From positions 1-46,919 of the forward strand of contig NZ_JAALDL010000026.1 in the NCBI RefSeq assembly GCF_011045095.1: DNA of 46,919 nt. The letters are read 5' to 3'. Source of the stretch: Grimontia sedimenti. GTDB taxonomy: Bacteria; Pseudomonadota; Gammaproteobacteria; Enterobacterales; Vibrionaceae. The notes beneath the pieces were generated by a model. The model was not told the origin of the DNA, did no database searches, and saw nothing but the letters and a program-made list of their open reading frames with translations. The position numbers were made by a program, and so were the translations under genes. Positions 8,345-17,847 of this stretch are shown here, one piece after another (positions within the stretch are counted from its first letter, which is position 1; the number at the start of each line of letters is the position of its first letter).

Positions 8345-9226
8345 ATGTCAAAGCGTTTTAACACTATAGCTTTGGTAGGAAAACCGCGAAACCCAGAAGC
8401 GGTAGCAACCCATGAAAGCCTGTATCACTGGCTGACCCAACAGGGTTACCGCACATTGGTCGACAATCGTCTCGACAATTACCTCGATATTCCTGCTGAT
8501 GACTTCCACGATTTACTTTCGCTGGGTGCTAAAGCCGATTTAGCTATTGTCATTGGTGGTGATGGAAATATGCTTGGCGCAGCCCGTGTCCTTTCCCGTT
8601 TTGATATTTCTGTTATCGGTGTCAACCGGGGCAACCTCGGCTTTTTGACCGATCTCGATCCGGATGAATACGAGGACGCACTGACGTCAGTATTGTCCGG
8701 TGAGTACATCGAAGATCACCGATTCTTGCTCGAAGCAGAAGTGCACCGTCACGGTCAGGTAAAAAGCCATAACGCGGCGCTTAACGAAGCAGTGCTTCAC
8801 CCTGGGCAAGTCGCGCACATGATCGAATTTGAAGTCTATATCGACGATAACTTCGCCTTCTCCCAGCGTTCCGACGGCATTATCATTTCGACGCCAACAG
8901 GCTCAACGGCTTACAGCCTTTCTGGTGGTGGTCCTATCCTGTCACCGAGCATTGATGCGATTTCACTCGTTCCCATGTTCCCGCATACGCTGTCGAGCCG
9001 TCCTTTGGTCGTCGATGCTAAACGACATATTAAGCTTGTGGTTTCACCGGATAACGGCAGCACCTTGGAAGTGAGTTGTGATAGTCAGGTGTCTTTGCCT
9101 GTTAATCCGGGGGATGAAGTACATATCTACAGAAGCCCTTCACTGTTGAAGCTTATCCATCCTAAAAATTACAGCTACTACAAAACGTTGCGAACCAAAT
9201 TGGGCTGGTCGAGCAAACTCTTCTGA
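8345..9226 (+). CDS. nadK: NAD kinase
   Basis: Phosphorylates NAD to NADP in the cytoplasm using ATP (or polyphosphate in some family members). The 293-residue protein has the GGDG nucleotide-binding motif at 71-74, the NE motif at 147-148 and the [11 protein letters not shown] substrate loop at 183-193, all diagnostic of NAD kinase. The start at 8345 gives [13 protein letters not shown]; the frame is open far upstream through grpE, but that is antisense coding noise. Divergent from grpE, with an AGGA ribosome-binding site. The order grpE-nadK-recN is common in gammaproteobacteria. Confidence 0.97.
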   Translation: MSKRFNTIALVGKPRNPEAVATHESLYHWLTQQGYRTLVDNRLDNYLDIPADDFHDLLSLGAKADLAIVIGGDGNMLGAARVLSRFDISVIGVNRGNLGFLTDLDPDEYEDALTSVLSGEYIEDHRFLLEAEVHRHGQVKSHNAALNEAVLHPGQVAHMIEFEVYIDDNFAFSQRSDGIIISTPTGSTAYSLSGGGPILSPSIDAISLVPMFPHTLSSRPLVVDAKRHIKLVVSPDNGSTLEVSCDSQVSLPVNPGDEVHIYRSPSLLKLIHPKNYSYYKTLRTKLGWSSKLF

Positions 9227-9250
9227 TAAAGCAGGAACGAACATTGTTTA

Positions 9251-9285
9251 TGAAAAGAGTGGCTTAGGCTGCTCTTTTTTATTTT
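9251..9285 (+). terminator. intrinsic terminator of nadK
   Basis: Stem AGAGTGGC/GCTGCTCT (8 bp including two G-U pairs) with a TTAG loop, flanked by A residues and followed by TTTTTTATTTT; located about 25 bp after the nadK stop. Confidence 0.78.
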
Positions 9286-9353
9286 CACCACTCTCACTGC
9301 TCGTTTTTTAACCCACATCACAATTTCATCTCTAATTCATACCTGATCATCTT

Positions 9354-9394
9354 TACTGTATACAAACACAGTATATACTGTACAAACAACAGGT
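9354..9394 (+). promoter_or_regulatory. LexA (SOS) boxes of recN
   Basis: Box 1 (9356-9371) is a perfect CTGT-N8-ACAG palindrome within TACTGTATACAAACACAGTA. A second half-site pair, CTGT at 9378-9381 and ACAG at 9389-9392, has only a 7-base gap and is therefore degenerate. A likely -10 TATACT (9374-9379) lies between and overlapping them. E. coli recN also carries tandem SOS boxes at this place, so strong LexA repression is expected. Confidence 0.9.
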
Positions 9395-9418
9395 GATGAT
9401 AAATACAGGTATAGGCTC

Positions 9419-11086
9419 ATGCTGGCACACATCACAATTCAAAACTTTGCCATTGTTAAAGCACTCGAACTCGACTTCCAACAAGGAATGACCACCATTA
9501 CCGGCGAAACCGGTGCAGGTAAATCCATCGCTATTGATGCTCTGGGTTTGTGTCTGGGCGATCGCGCGGATGCTTCAATGGTTCGTCCCGGTGAGGAAAA
9601 AGCCGAAATCGTGGTGCTCTTCCAACTCCAGAACAATCCTGCCGCGAGACGTTGGCTGGAAGACAATGAGCTGGTCGATGGTGATGAGTGCATTCTGCGA
9701 CGTGTGATCACCAAAGAGGGCCGTTCACGCGCCTTCATTAATGGCAGCCCTGTACCTGCCTCCCAGCAAAAAGCACTGGGGCAACACCTTATCAATATTC
9801 ATGGTCAGCACGCCCATCAGCTTTTGATGAAAAATGATTATCAACTGACATTGCTCGACCAATATGCCGGCCATCAAAACCTGCTCGCTACAATGCGCCA
9901 ACGTTATCAAGACTGGCGTGCCGCACGAAACGAGCTCAAGCAGTTGGAAAAGAACAAAGAAGCATTCGAAGCCCAACGCCAGCTTTTGGAATACCAGGTA
10001 AACGAGCTCAATGAATTGGCGTTAGGTGAAACCGAATATCCAGAGTTGGAAGCGGAGCACAAGCGTCTTTCCAACTGTGGCGACATTGCGATTTGCAGCC
10101 AAAGCGTCCTCCAGGCATTAAGTGAAGATGATGAAAACAACGCGATGCAGTTGCTGCAGTTTGCCCAGCAGAAACTTGCCGAGCTCGCCGCGATGGACAG
10201 CCGTTTCGATGACCTGACACAGATGCTGGACGAAGCTTGCATACAGGTGCAGGAAACCAGCCACGAGATCTCAAGCTATATGGATAGCCTGGATATGGAT
10301 CCTGCGCGTCTGAGCTATTTGGATGAACGTATGGCGACCATAATGCGTCTGTCACGCAAACATCAGGTTTCTCCTGAAGAGCTGTTCTCCACCCATCAGT
10401 CTCTGGTCAATGAGCTTGAAAACCTCAATGACAGCGATAACCAGATTGAACAGCTTGCCGCTCAAGTCGAACTCAAGCACCAAGCGTGTCTAGCAGCCGC
10501 TGAGAAACTCAGTAAGAGCCGTAAGCGTTACGCCAAAGAGTTGGATAAACTGATTTCTGCCAGCATGCATGAACTTAGCATGCAAAACGGCAAATTCCAT
10601 ATTGCACTGGATAGCCAACCGGAAAGTCATTTGTCACCGCTGGGCTTCGACAGTATCGAGCTTTTGGTTTCCACCAACCCGGGCCAGCCAATGCAAGCGT
10701 TAGGGCGCGTGGCTTCCGGTGGTGAGCTTTCCCGTATATCTTTGGCGATTCAGGTGATTACTGCACAGAAAGTGGATACACCAAGCCTTATCTTCGATGA
10801 AGTGGATGTAGGTATCAGTGGCCCAACAGCTGCCATTGTCGGCAAACTGCTTCGTAAGTTAGGTGAATCAACACAGGTGATGTGTGTGACGCACTTACCT
10901 CAGGTTGCGGGCTGTGGCCATCAGCAAATGTTCGTGGCGAAAGCCAGCGAGAAAGGAAAAACCACTACCAGCATGATCCCGCTGGATACTCAGTCCCGCG
11001 TTCAAGAACTGGCACGACTGCTCGGTGGCAGCGAAATTACTGAACACACACTCGCCAATGCTAAAGAGCTGCTTATTGCGGCATAG
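9419..11086 (+). CDS. recN: DNA repair protein RecN
   Basis: SMC-like ATPase acting in double-strand break repair with RecA; strongly SOS-induced in relatives. The 555-residue length matches E. coli RecN (553). Walker A GETGAGKS is at 29-36; a central coiled coil (about 155-375) is followed by the ABC signature SGGELSRI (433-440) and Walker B IFDEVD (458-463). The start at 9419 begins [13 protein letters not shown], conserved in the family, just after the tandem LexA boxes. The gene ends before a large hairpin and bamE follows. Confidence 0.98.
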   Translation: MLAHITIQNFAIVKALELDFQQGMTTITGETGAGKSIAIDALGLCLGDRADASMVRPGEEKAEIVVLFQLQNNPAARRWLEDNELVDGDECILRRVITKEGRSRAFINGSPVPASQQKALGQHLINIHGQHAHQLLMKNDYQLTLLDQYAGHQNLLATMRQRYQDWRAARNELKQLEKNKEAFEAQRQLLEYQVNELNELALGETEYPELEAEHKRLSNCGDIAICSQSVLQALSEDDENNAMQLLQFAQQKLAELAAMDSRFDDLTQMLDEACIQVQETSHEISSYMDSLDMDPARLSYLDERMATIMRLSRKHQVSPEELFSTHQSLVNELENLNDSDNQIEQLAAQVELKHQACLAAAEKLSKSRKRYAKELDKLISASMHELSMQNGKFHIALDSQPESHLSPLGFDSIELLVSTNPGQPMQALGRVASGGELSRISLAIQVITAQKVDTPSLIFDEVDVGISGPTAAIVGKLLRKLGESTQVMCVTHLPQVAGCGHQQMFVAKASEKGKTTTSMIPLDTQSRVQELARLLGGSEITEHTLANAKELLIAA

Positions 11087-11134
11087 AGGCTCTTAGCATA
11101 AAGAGAAAGAAACTTTTCCCCAATAGCACGGTCG

Positions 11135-11183
11135 AACAAGCAAGTTGAGACAAGAGTTTTTTACTTCTCTCACTTGCTTGTTT
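11135..11183 (+). terminator. hairpin downstream of recN
   Basis: Long inverted repeat with arms AACAAGCAAG and CTTGCTTGTT, extended by imperfect pairing, followed by TTTATC. Probably the recN terminator; the T-run is short, so it may be partial or also serve as part of the bamE leader. Confidence 0.6.
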
Positions 11184-11220
11184 ATCATCGTCCCCTATTT
11201 TGGAAATGAAGTAAGAAGTC

Positions 11221-11577
11221 ATGCGTTGGAAACACATCGTTGCGGCATCCCTTGTTCTGGCTAGCCTCTCAGGCTGTTCTTGGGTTAACAAGCTGGTTTA
11301 TCGCATAGATATTAATCAGGGAAATTACATCGACCAAACCGCGGTCGAAGAGCTCAAATTTGGCATGACCAAAGAGCAGGTTAAGTTCTTACTTGGTCCA
11401 CCTATGCTGGTTGAGTCTGGCTATCCGAATACTTGGTATTTTGTTCAATATCTAAAGCCTGGACATGAAGAGCCAGAACAGAAAGAACTGGTTCTTTCTT
11501 TCGACGACAACGGCCAGTTGGTCGGCATGAAAGGTGACTATCAGCCAGGTACGGGATTTTTCGAAGCCGTTCGCTAA
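11221..11577 (+). CDS. bamE: outer membrane assembly lipoprotein BamE
   Basis: Small lipoprotein of the BAM complex that inserts beta-barrel proteins into the outer membrane. The 118-residue precursor has a type II signal peptide with lipobox LSGC, so Cys19 is the lipidated residue after cleavage. The mature part follows the SmpA/OmlA fold, with the conserved segment LKFGMTKEQVKFLLGPP (about 46-62) and a TWYFV strand. Preceded by a purine-rich AAGTAAGAAG site. recN-bamE adjacency is conserved in gammaproteobacteria. Ends at a bidirectional terminator opposite phoU. Confidence 0.96.
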   Translation: MRWKHIVAASLVLASLSGCSWVNKLVYRIDINQGNYIDQTAVEELKFGMTKEQVKFLLGPPMLVESGYPNTWYFVQYLKPGHEEPEQKELVLSFDDNGQLVGMKGDYQPGTGFFEAVR

Positions 11578-11599
11578 TTCGATACCTAAATGCCAGAAT

Positions 11600-11629
11600 C
11601 AAAAAACCCGCTCACCGCGGGTTTTTTAT
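11600..11629. terminator. bidirectional terminator between bamE and phoU
   Basis: AAAAAACCCGC, loop TCACC, GCGGGTTTTTT: an 11-bp stem with A and T tracts on both sides, serving two convergent genes. Confidence 0.92.
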
Positions 11630-11657
11630 TGACCTGTACAATGTCGATACCAAAGCG

Positions 11658-12368
11658 CTATTTCAGCATTTTTTCCAACTGCTCTTTGTTGGTATGACGG
11701 ATGTCTTTACCTTTCACAAAGTAAATAATGTATTCACAGATGTTCTGGCATCTGTCCCCCACCCGCTCAATCGCGCGAGCAGACCACATCACTTTGAGAA
11801 CATTAGGAATAGAACGCGGATCTTCCATCATGTAAGTCATCAACTGACGTATAATAGCTTCGTATTCCTTATCCAGATGGTCATCGCTGTGGTAAACCTT
11901 CATTGCCGCATCCACATCCATGCGCGCAAACGCATCCAACACATCATGCAGCATACGTGCAGCTTTGTGGCCCAGGTTTTCCAGTGACACCAAAAACGGT
12001 TGTTGATGATTGGAAAAGTTATCTAGCGCCATCTTCGCGATACTGTCCGCGACATCGCCGATACGCTCAAGGTCGGTAATGGTTTTGATAATCGCAATCA
12101 CCAAACGCAAATCACCTGCTGTAGGTTGGCGTTTTGCAATGATTCTGGTACAGGCTTCATCGATAGCGACCTCCATCGAGTTGACCTTATGGTCTTCACG
12201 GATCACCTGTTTTGCCAGTTCCACATCCTGATAATGCATCGCACGCAAAGCGTCAGTCAGCTGTCGCTCTACCAATCCGCCCATCGCGAGCACATGGGTG
12301 CGGATAGCTTCCAGTTCAGCATTAAACTGTCCTGAAATATGGCGGCTGATATTTTGGTTGTCCATCAT
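11658..12368 (-). CDS. phoU: phosphate signalling protein PhoU
   Basis: Negative modulator linking the Pst transporter to PhoR; prevents Pho regulon activity when phosphate is sufficient. The 236-residue protein is all-helical with two PhoU repeats; the metal-binding motifs [11 protein letters not shown] (about 99-109) and [11 protein letters not shown] (about 202-212) are visible. The first two codons are both ATG, so the start could be 12368 or 12365. It follows pstB by 14 bp and is the last gene of pstC-pstA-pstB-phoU. Confidence 0.97.
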   Translation of the reverse strand: MMDNQNISRHISGQFNAELEAIRTHVLAMGGLVERQLTDALRAMHYQDVELAKQVIREDHKVNSMEVAIDEACTRIIAKRQPTAGDLRLVIAIIKTITDLERIGDVADSIAKMALDNFSNHQQPFLVSLENLGHKAARMLHDVLDAFARMDVDAAMKVYHSDDHLDKEYEAIIRQLMTYMMEDPRSIPNVLKVMWSARAIERVGDRCQNICEYIIYFVKGKDIRHTNKEQLEKMLK

Positions 12369-12382
12369 TTGCGTGCAATTCC

Positions 12383-13201
12383 TTAACCGTATCGGCCAGT
12401 GATGTAATCTTCGGTTTGCTTGTTTTTCGGTGTGGTAAACAGCGTGTCTGTATCGGCGTATTCTACCAGTTTACCTAGGTTGATAAAGGCAGTTTGATCA
12501 GACACACGCGCAGCTTGTTGCATGTTGTGGGTAACGATCACCACAGTATATTTACGTTTAAGATCGTTGATGAGTTCTTCAATCGTCAGCGTGGAGATCG
12601 GATCCAGTGCCGATGTAGGCTCATCAAGCAAAAGGACTTCTGGCTCAATCGCGATAGCGCGCGCAATCACCAATCGTTGTTGCTGGCCGCCAGACAAACC
12701 AAACGCGTTGTCATGAAGGCGATCTTTCACCTCATCCCATAACGCTGCCGCACGGAGCGAACGTTCTACCGCGTCGTCCAGCGTACGTACGTTTTTCACG
12801 CCTTGCAGACGCAATCCGTAGATAACATTTTCGTAGATAGACTTTGGAAAAGGATTCGGTCGTTGGAACACCATGCCCACCTGACGGCGAAGTGCTGGCA
12901 CATCCACCGCTTCATCATAGACGTTGGTGCCATGAAGCAGAATTTCCCCCTCTACCTTACAGCCATCCACCAAGTCATTCATACGATTGATGCAACGAAG
13001 CAGAGTAGATTTTCCGCAACCGGAAGGGCCGATAAACGCCGTGACCTTACCTTTAGGAATACGCATATTAATATCGAACAATGCCTGAGAATTGCCGTAA
13101 TGGAGATTCAAATTCTGGATAACCAGTGCCGTCTGCTCATCAGGAAGTGATGACAGATCGATAGGTCCCGGTAATCCAATGTTGGCATTGATAGATATCA
13201 T
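12383..13201 (-). CDS. pstB: phosphate ABC transporter ATPase PstB
   Basis: Energises high-affinity phosphate import through PstC/PstA at the inner membrane. The 272-residue protein has Walker [10 protein letters not shown] (58-66), Q-loop region [11 protein letters not shown] (111-121), signature LSGGQQQR (169-176), Walker B LLLDEP (190-195) and the H-loop in VTHNM (about 224-228). The N-terminal ~25 residues before the ABC core are longer than in E. coli PstB (257 aa). It lies between pstA (23-bp gap) and phoU. Confidence 0.97.
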   Translation of the reverse strand: MISINANIGLPGPIDLSSLPDEQTALVIQNLNLHYGNSQALFDINMRIPKGKVTAFIGPSGCGKSTLLRCINRMNDLVDGCKVEGEILLHGTNVYDEAVDVPALRRQVGMVFQRPNPFPKSIYENVIYGLRLQGVKNVRTLDDAVERSLRAAALWDEVKDRLHDNAFGLSGGQQQRLVIARAIAIEPEVLLLDEPTSALDPISTLTIEELINDLKRKYTVVIVTHNMQQAARVSDQTAFINLGKLVEYADTDTLFTTPKNKQTEDYITGRYG

Positions 13202-13224
13202 TTCGTCGCGATGTCCTCTAACGC

Positions 13225-14871
13225 TTAAATTTCTTGTTCCAGCGCGCGGTACTTTTCGCGCAAGTGGTTACGGATAGTGATAGCCGCCAGATTCAGGCTG
13301 ACAATCACAGTCACCAACAGCAAGGATGTGGCATAAACCAACGGCCTCGCCGCTTCAATATTTGGGCTCTGGAAACCCACATCATAAACGTGGTAACCAA
13401 GGTGCATGAACTTTCTGTCCAAATGCAGAAACGGGAAGTTTCCATCCAGTGGCAGACTCGGTGCCACCTTTACAACACCTACCAGCATCAGGGGTGCCAC
13501 TTCACCCGCCGCACGGGCGATAGCCAGAATCAGTCCCGTCATAATAGCAGGACTCGCCATAGGTAAAACGATACGCCAAAGCGTTTCAGCCTGTGTCGCG
13601 CCAAGCGCCATAGACCCGTGACGCACAGAGTTGGGGATTCGAGCCAAGCCTTCTTCAGTTGACACAATCACCACAGGCAACGTCAGGATTGCCAGCGTCA
13701 ATGACGACCACAATATCCCAGGCGTGCCAAACGTTGGGTTAGGCAGTGTCTCCGAATAAAACAGTGAGTCGATACTGCCGCCGACGAAGTAAACAAAGAA
13801 GCCCAGGCCAAAGACGCCATACACGATGGAAGGCACACCCGCCAGGTTCACTACCGCAATGCGAATCACTCGGGTGAAAGCATTCTTTCTGGCATACTCA
13901 TGAAGGTAAACAGCCGCCAACACGCCGAGTGGGGTCACCATGATGGACATCAATAGCACCATCAGCACTGTGCCGAAAATAGCAGGAAAAACACCGCCCT
14001 CTGAATTGGCTTCCCGCGGGTTATCCGTGACGAAGTTTGCAATCTGACTTGCCCAGTGCGCAACCTTTTCAGGCCAACTCATGTCATTGGGATACCATAG
14101 CCCCAACACATCATTCAACGCGATACGGACGTTGTCGCCATAGCGGTCTGTAACAATAAGGCTATCCAAAGAGAAATCCGCACGACGCTGCAAAAGCACT
14201 TCTTCAAGTGATTGGTAACGCAACTCCAAGGTGCCGATGGCATCCTGAATTTTTGCAGGAACCGCTTTTCCGTCACTCAGATAGGACGCTCTCTCTGTTT
14301 TCAGAGCATTGAGCTGATAGTTAACTTTTTCAATTTCTCGCTGCTCGATAGATGCAATCTCAGCACGTCGCATCTCAGCTTGGGTAATCTTCTGTTGGAA
14401 AAACTCGTGAGTAAGTGCGGAAGTGGTGACCTTTCCATTATCCAAATAGCCTTTCGGAATACCGAAGAATGCACCATTTTCAGTGCGTTCAATGACTGCG
14501 AGGTCAGGATTAGCAACCTGAGATAGGATGTTTTGTTCCAGCACCGAAATGAAATCATGCGCTTCACGCTCACGATTCGCCACCTTAATAAGCAGCCTTT
14601 GATGCTCTTCAAGCTGCTTGTCTTTGAGATCAACACCGGCTTCTTTCAATTGACGGGAAGGAATAGACTCCACGCCATAGATTTGTCCAAAGGCAGTTTC
14701 CTCACCATGCGGCGTTTCAATTTTGAACTCATAAACAGGCGCTGGCCAGAAATACGCCAAGCCTTTCCAGCCGATCAGAAGCATGACACCAAGCACTGCC
14801 ACCAGACAAAGACTCACCATGCCGCCTGTCATCCACACCCATGGAGAGCTGCTGTTTAATCGCTTAAACAT
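13225..14871 (-). CDS. pstA: phosphate ABC transporter permease PstA, long form
   Basis: Inner-membrane permease subunit for phosphate. From the chosen start it has 548 residues, nearly twice E. coli PstA (296). One membrane segment near the N-terminus (about 15-35) is followed by a ~235-residue periplasmic domain with a charged, coiled-coil-like part (about 130-215), then the permease core with several membrane helices and the EAA-like segment [16 protein letters not shown]. The start at 14871 ([13 protein letters not shown]) has a GGATC site; an ATG at 14910 overlaps the pstC stop (TAATG) and would add 13 residues, so it remains possible. Long PstA/PstC pairs are known in vibrios and pseudomonads. 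Confidence 0.92.
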   Translation of the reverse strand: MFKRLNSSSPWVWMTGGMVSLCLVAVLGVMLLIGWKGLAYFWPAPVYEFKIETPHGEETAFGQIYGVESIPSRQLKEAGVDLKDKQLEEHQRLLIKVANREREAHDFISVLEQNILSQVANPDLAVIERTENGAFFGIPKGYLDNGKVTTSALTHEFFQQKITQAEMRRAEIASIEQREIEKVNYQLNALKTERASYLSDGKAVPAKIQDAIGTLELRYQSLEEVLLQRRADFSLDSLIVTDRYGDNVRIALNDVLGLWYPNDMSWPEKVAHWASQIANFVTDNPREANSEGGVFPAIFGTVLMVLLMSIMVTPLGVLAAVYLHEYARKNAFTRVIRIAVVNLAGVPSIVYGVFGLGFFVYFVGGSIDSLFYSETLPNPTFGTPGILWSSLTLAILTLPVVIVSTEEGLARIPNSVRHGSMALGATQAETLWRIVLPMASPAIMTGLILAIARAAGEVAPLMLVGVVKVAPSLPLDGNFPFLHLDRKFMHLGYHVYDVGFQSPNIEAARPLVYATSLLLVTVIVSLNLAAITIRNHLREKYRALEQEI

Positions 14872-14909
14872 GAGCAAGATCCAAGCAGGATTGTTGAGTG
14901 GCGAATGCA

Positions 14910-17078
14910 TTACAACGCACGGTATTTATCTCGTAGCTGTTGGCGAACAAATTCCGCCACGGTGTTAAACAGGAACGTAAATGAAAACAGAATAAAGGCA
15001 GTCAGGAACAACACACGATAATGGGAACTGCCTACTTCAGACTCTGGCATTTCCACCGCAATGTTAGCCGACAAGGTTCGAAGCCCTTCAAATGGGTTCC
15101 ATTCCATTAATGGCGTGTTACCTGTTGCCATCAATACAATCATGGTCTCACCCACAGCGCGACCAAGTCCCATCATCACCGCAGAGAAAATACCTGGGCT
15201 TGCCGTGAGTAACACGACGCGCGTCAACGTTTGCCAGTGCGTGGCTCCAAGTGCCAGAGAGCCATTGGTCAGGTGACTGGGCACTGAAAAAATCGCATCT
15301 TCCGCAATGGTAAAAATAGTCGGGATCACCGCGAAGCCCATCGCCAATCCCACCACAATGGCATTGCGCTGATCGAAATTCACGCCCAATACGTCAGTCA
15401 CAAACACCCGGCTGTCCCCTCCCATGAAGGTATCTTCTACCCAGGGGCCAAGAGCAAATGCGAGATATCCCAGCATCAGAATCAGTGGCACCAGCACGAA
15501 CAAATGACCGCCTGGTGGCAATTTCTTGCGCACTGAGCGTGGCAGTGCCGTCCAGACGAATGCCGTCAACAGGAAGGAAACCGGCATAGCGACGAAAATC
15601 AGAAAGACTGCGGGTAAATGGGTTTCAACGATAGGTGCCAGCCACAATCCGGCTAGAAAACCCAAGATAACCGTTGGCAAGGCCTCCATGATTTCGATCG
15701 TGGGTTTCACCACCTTACGAAGACCAGACGGCATGAAATACGCAGTATAAATCGCGCCACCGACCGCGAGTGGAATCGCAAAGAGCAGCGCGTAAGCTGC
15801 CACTTTAATCGTACCGAATACCACAGGAATGACGCTCAGCTTGCCTTCAAAAGACTCGCTTCCAGACGTGGATTGCCAAACAAACTCCGGCTCCCCATAG
15901 CCTTCATACCATATGCGATTCCACAATGAACGGACGTTGACTTCAGGGTGAGGATTATCAACATTCAACAATGTCAGGGTATCGCCCTTCTCCACCAACA
16001 GACGATCTGCCCTAGGTGAGAAACCCAAGGTGTCAATTTGGCCAGCTATTTCGGGCAACTCAAAGTTGTCACGTATTTCACTTGGCGCATGCCAAAGCGT
16101 CAGATCACCGCTCGGCGTCAGGTTGGCGAAAACATTGCGATGAGGCTCCACAGCAAGGAAGCCACCTTGAGTGTCAAACTCACGCACCATGGTCAGCGAA
16201 CGCTCACCAGACTTCACCACATCAAACCACTGCGTCAGTCTGCCATCATCCAGACGCACCATCAGCGAATGTCCACCAGCCAGCAATGTCATAGACTCTG
16301 GCATCGCGCCGGTCACGAGTTCAATGTCCACTGACTCGCGCAAATCGATTCTACGATCTGACACCGAATACACATTGAGCTCATTACCGACCATCTCAAA
16401 CAGCTTCTGACCCCGGGGCGCTATTAGCACGCTGGCATCAGCGCTTGTCGGGACAGCTGCGTGCAGTATCTCATTGCCATCGCGCTCGATAACAATGTTC
16501 AACCAGTCTCCTGCCACGCCTGCAACAACGCGGTCATTATGTCGTTTAGCAAAGGAAAGACTGGATATCGGCAAGCCATTGCTGAGCTTTACCGAATCCA
16601 TACGCTGGATATCCGGCGTGAAGGTTCTTTTTCCGTCTGCATAGTGAGACAAAAAACGCAGGCGCTGAAAACTCACAGAGCCATCTTCAAGCCCATAGGC
16701 GCTGACACCTGCATAAGGTTGAGGTGCGTAAAAGCTGCTGGGAAATTCAGCGAGCTTCTCACGGGAAACCAACTGCCCTTTTCCATTCAAAGAGAATATG
16801 GATAGAAACCCATCATCGGAATAGCGGAAGCCGAGTTGATTATTGTCATCCATACCAAGCTGGACGGCTGGGCTTTCAAAACCGAGGTCAAAGGTGCCTT
16901 CAAGCGTAATCGACGGGCTTTTGAACAGGGGGAGAACCACATACGCGAGGTAGAAGAATATCAACAGCAATGCCAACAAAACAGCAATGCCACCTCCCTT
17001 CACGGAAAGGCGCGCAAGTCTGTCTTTGAAACGCCGCCGGGAGTCTCCCTGAGTCAGCGCATGTGTGGCGTTTGCCAT
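14910..17078 (-). CDS. pstC: phosphate ABC transporter permease PstC, long form
   Basis: Partner permease of PstA, 722 residues against 319 in E. coli. After a first membrane helix (about 30-53) comes a ~350-residue periplasmic region made of repeated beta strands with GDLTLW- and GDTLTLL-type endings, suggestive of a beta-propeller; the permease core starts around residue 425 and ends with the ALGATHWQTLTRVVL EAA loop. The start has a GAGG ribosome-binding site. It is the first gene of pstCAB-phoU and sits behind a Pho box with a well spaced -10. The fold of the periplasmic insert is inferred from repeat pattern only. Confidence 0.93.
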   Translation of the reverse strand: MANATHALTQGDSRRRFKDRLARLSVKGGGIAVLLALLLIFFYLAYVVLPLFKSPSITLEGTFDLGFESPAVQLGMDDNNQLGFRYSDDGFLSIFSLNGKGQLVSREKLAEFPSSFYAPQPYAGVSAYGLEDGSVSFQRLRFLSHYADGKRTFTPDIQRMDSVKLSNGLPISSLSFAKRHNDRVVAGVAGDWLNIVIERDGNEILHAAVPTSADASVLIAPRGQKLFEMVGNELNVYSVSDRRIDLRESVDIELVTGAMPESMTLLAGGHSLMVRLDDGRLTQWFDVVKSGERSLTMVREFDTQGGFLAVEPHRNVFANLTPSGDLTLWHAPSEIRDNFELPEIAGQIDTLGFSPRADRLLVEKGDTLTLLNVDNPHPEVNVRSLWNRIWYEGYGEPEFVWQSTSGSESFEGKLSVIPVVFGTIKVAAYALLFAIPLAVGGAIYTAYFMPSGLRKVVKPTIEIMEALPTVILGFLAGLWLAPIVETHLPAVFLIFVAMPVSFLLTAFVWTALPRSVRKKLPPGGHLFVLVPLILMLGYLAFALGPWVEDTFMGGDSRVFVTDVLGVNFDQRNAIVVGLAMGFAVIPTIFTIAEDAIFSVPSHLTNGSLALGATHWQTLTRVVLLTASPGIFSAVMMGLGRAVGETMIVLMATGNTPLMEWNPFEGLRTLSANIAVEMPESEVGSSHYRVLFLTAFILFSFTFLFNTVAEFVRQQLRDKYRAL

Positions 17079-17107
17079 TGGTACCTCATATTTTGGTTAA
17101 GCGGCTC

Positions 17108-17141
17108 ATAATATTTCTTTTTGATGACATAAATGTGACAG
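17108..17141 (-). promoter_or_regulatory. Pho box and promoter of pstCAB-phoU
   Basis: Minus strand: CTGTCAC-ATTT-ATGTCAT (17124-17141) matches the PhoB two-repeat consensus (7-4-7). A TATTAT -10 lies at 17108-17113, 10 bp downstream, the normal distance for a PhoB-activated promoter in which the Pho box replaces the -35. Confidence 0.9.
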
Positions 17142-17218
17142 TTGAAAAATCAAGACAAGTTAAGCCCATGAAATAAAAGTGTAATAAAACATGTTTAGCC
17201 TCAAGTAACGTTGATGTG

Positions 17219-17273
17219 AGGCACAGTTCGGAAGTGCCTGCTTCTGAGAGGGGTAGACACGGTTTTAAAACCG
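17219..17273 (+). promoter_or_regulatory. hairpin and palindrome upstream of the ACT-domain gene
   Basis: A 6-bp hairpin (AGGCAC/GTGCCT, 17219-17239) and a perfect 14-bp palindrome CGGTTTTAAAACCG (17260-17273) lie in the 5' region of the plus-strand gene that starts at 17321. They could be leader structure or an operator; no known regulator is assigned. Confidence 0.3.
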
Positions 17274-17320
17274 CCTTAATAATGACCATTCCCCTCCGCT
17301 GTTGACGCAAAGGATCGACC

Positions 17321-17830
17321 ATGAAGCAGTTAGTAATCACCCTCATCGGTACGGATCGCCCAGGTCTGGTAGAAACACTTTCCGACACCTTATTCCAGCA
17401 TCACGGAAGCTGGCAGGCCAGTAGCCTGAGCAAACTTGCGGGCAAGTTCGCTGGTATTGTTCAAATTGATATTAAAGAAGAAAATGTGAACGCGCTGACT
17501 GATGCGCTAAATAGCATTCCCGATCTCAACGTTCTTATCGCTGAAGCTGCACACCAAGCAGAGACTTATACAACAACGCATACCCTGTCCATTACAGGCA
17601 ACGATCGTCCTGGCATCGTTCAGGAGGTGACAAGGGAAATCGCCAAGTTTGGTATCAACATCAACAATCTGGAAACCGATGCAGAAAGCGCGGCCAATTT
17701 TGGTGGCGTGATATTTAAAGCTGAGTTTGATCTCGACATCGCCAACAACATCTCGCTGGATGACCTTGGTGCAGCTCTTGAAGGGCTGTCAGATGACCTG
17801 ATCGTGGAGTTTGACGAAAGCGACATTTAA
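17321..17830 (+). CDS. tandem ACT-domain protein, GcvR family
   Basis: A 169-residue cytoplasmic protein with two ACT domains: residues about 4-75 ([17 protein letters not shown]) and 90-165 ([16 protein letters not shown]). The double-ACT layout is that of GcvR, the glycine-cleavage-system repressor accessory protein, and of small ligand-binding ACT regulators. It has a GGATC ribosome-binding site and precedes ppk by only 17 bp, so it is probably the first gene of an ACT-ppk-ppx operon; the same neighbourhood exists in other vibrios as I recall. A direct role in glycine metabolism is not shown by context; an amino-acid-sensing function coupled to polyphosphate is speculation. Confidence 0.8.
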   Translation: MKQLVITLIGTDRPGLVETLSDTLFQHHGSWQASSLSKLAGKFAGIVQIDIKEENVNALTDALNSIPDLNVLIAEAAHQAETYTTTHTLSITGNDRPGIVQEVTREIAKFGININNLETDAESAANFGGVIFKAEFDLDIANNISLDDLGAALEGLSDDLIVEFDESDI

Positions 17831-17847
17831 TTAAGGAAAGGGGAAAA

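Noticed and set aside
13225-17078. Frameshifted or fused genes suspected because PstA and PstC are about twice the E. coli length
   Set aside because: Both frames are continuous, the extra parts follow a first membrane helix, and long forms are known in vibrios and pseudomonads.
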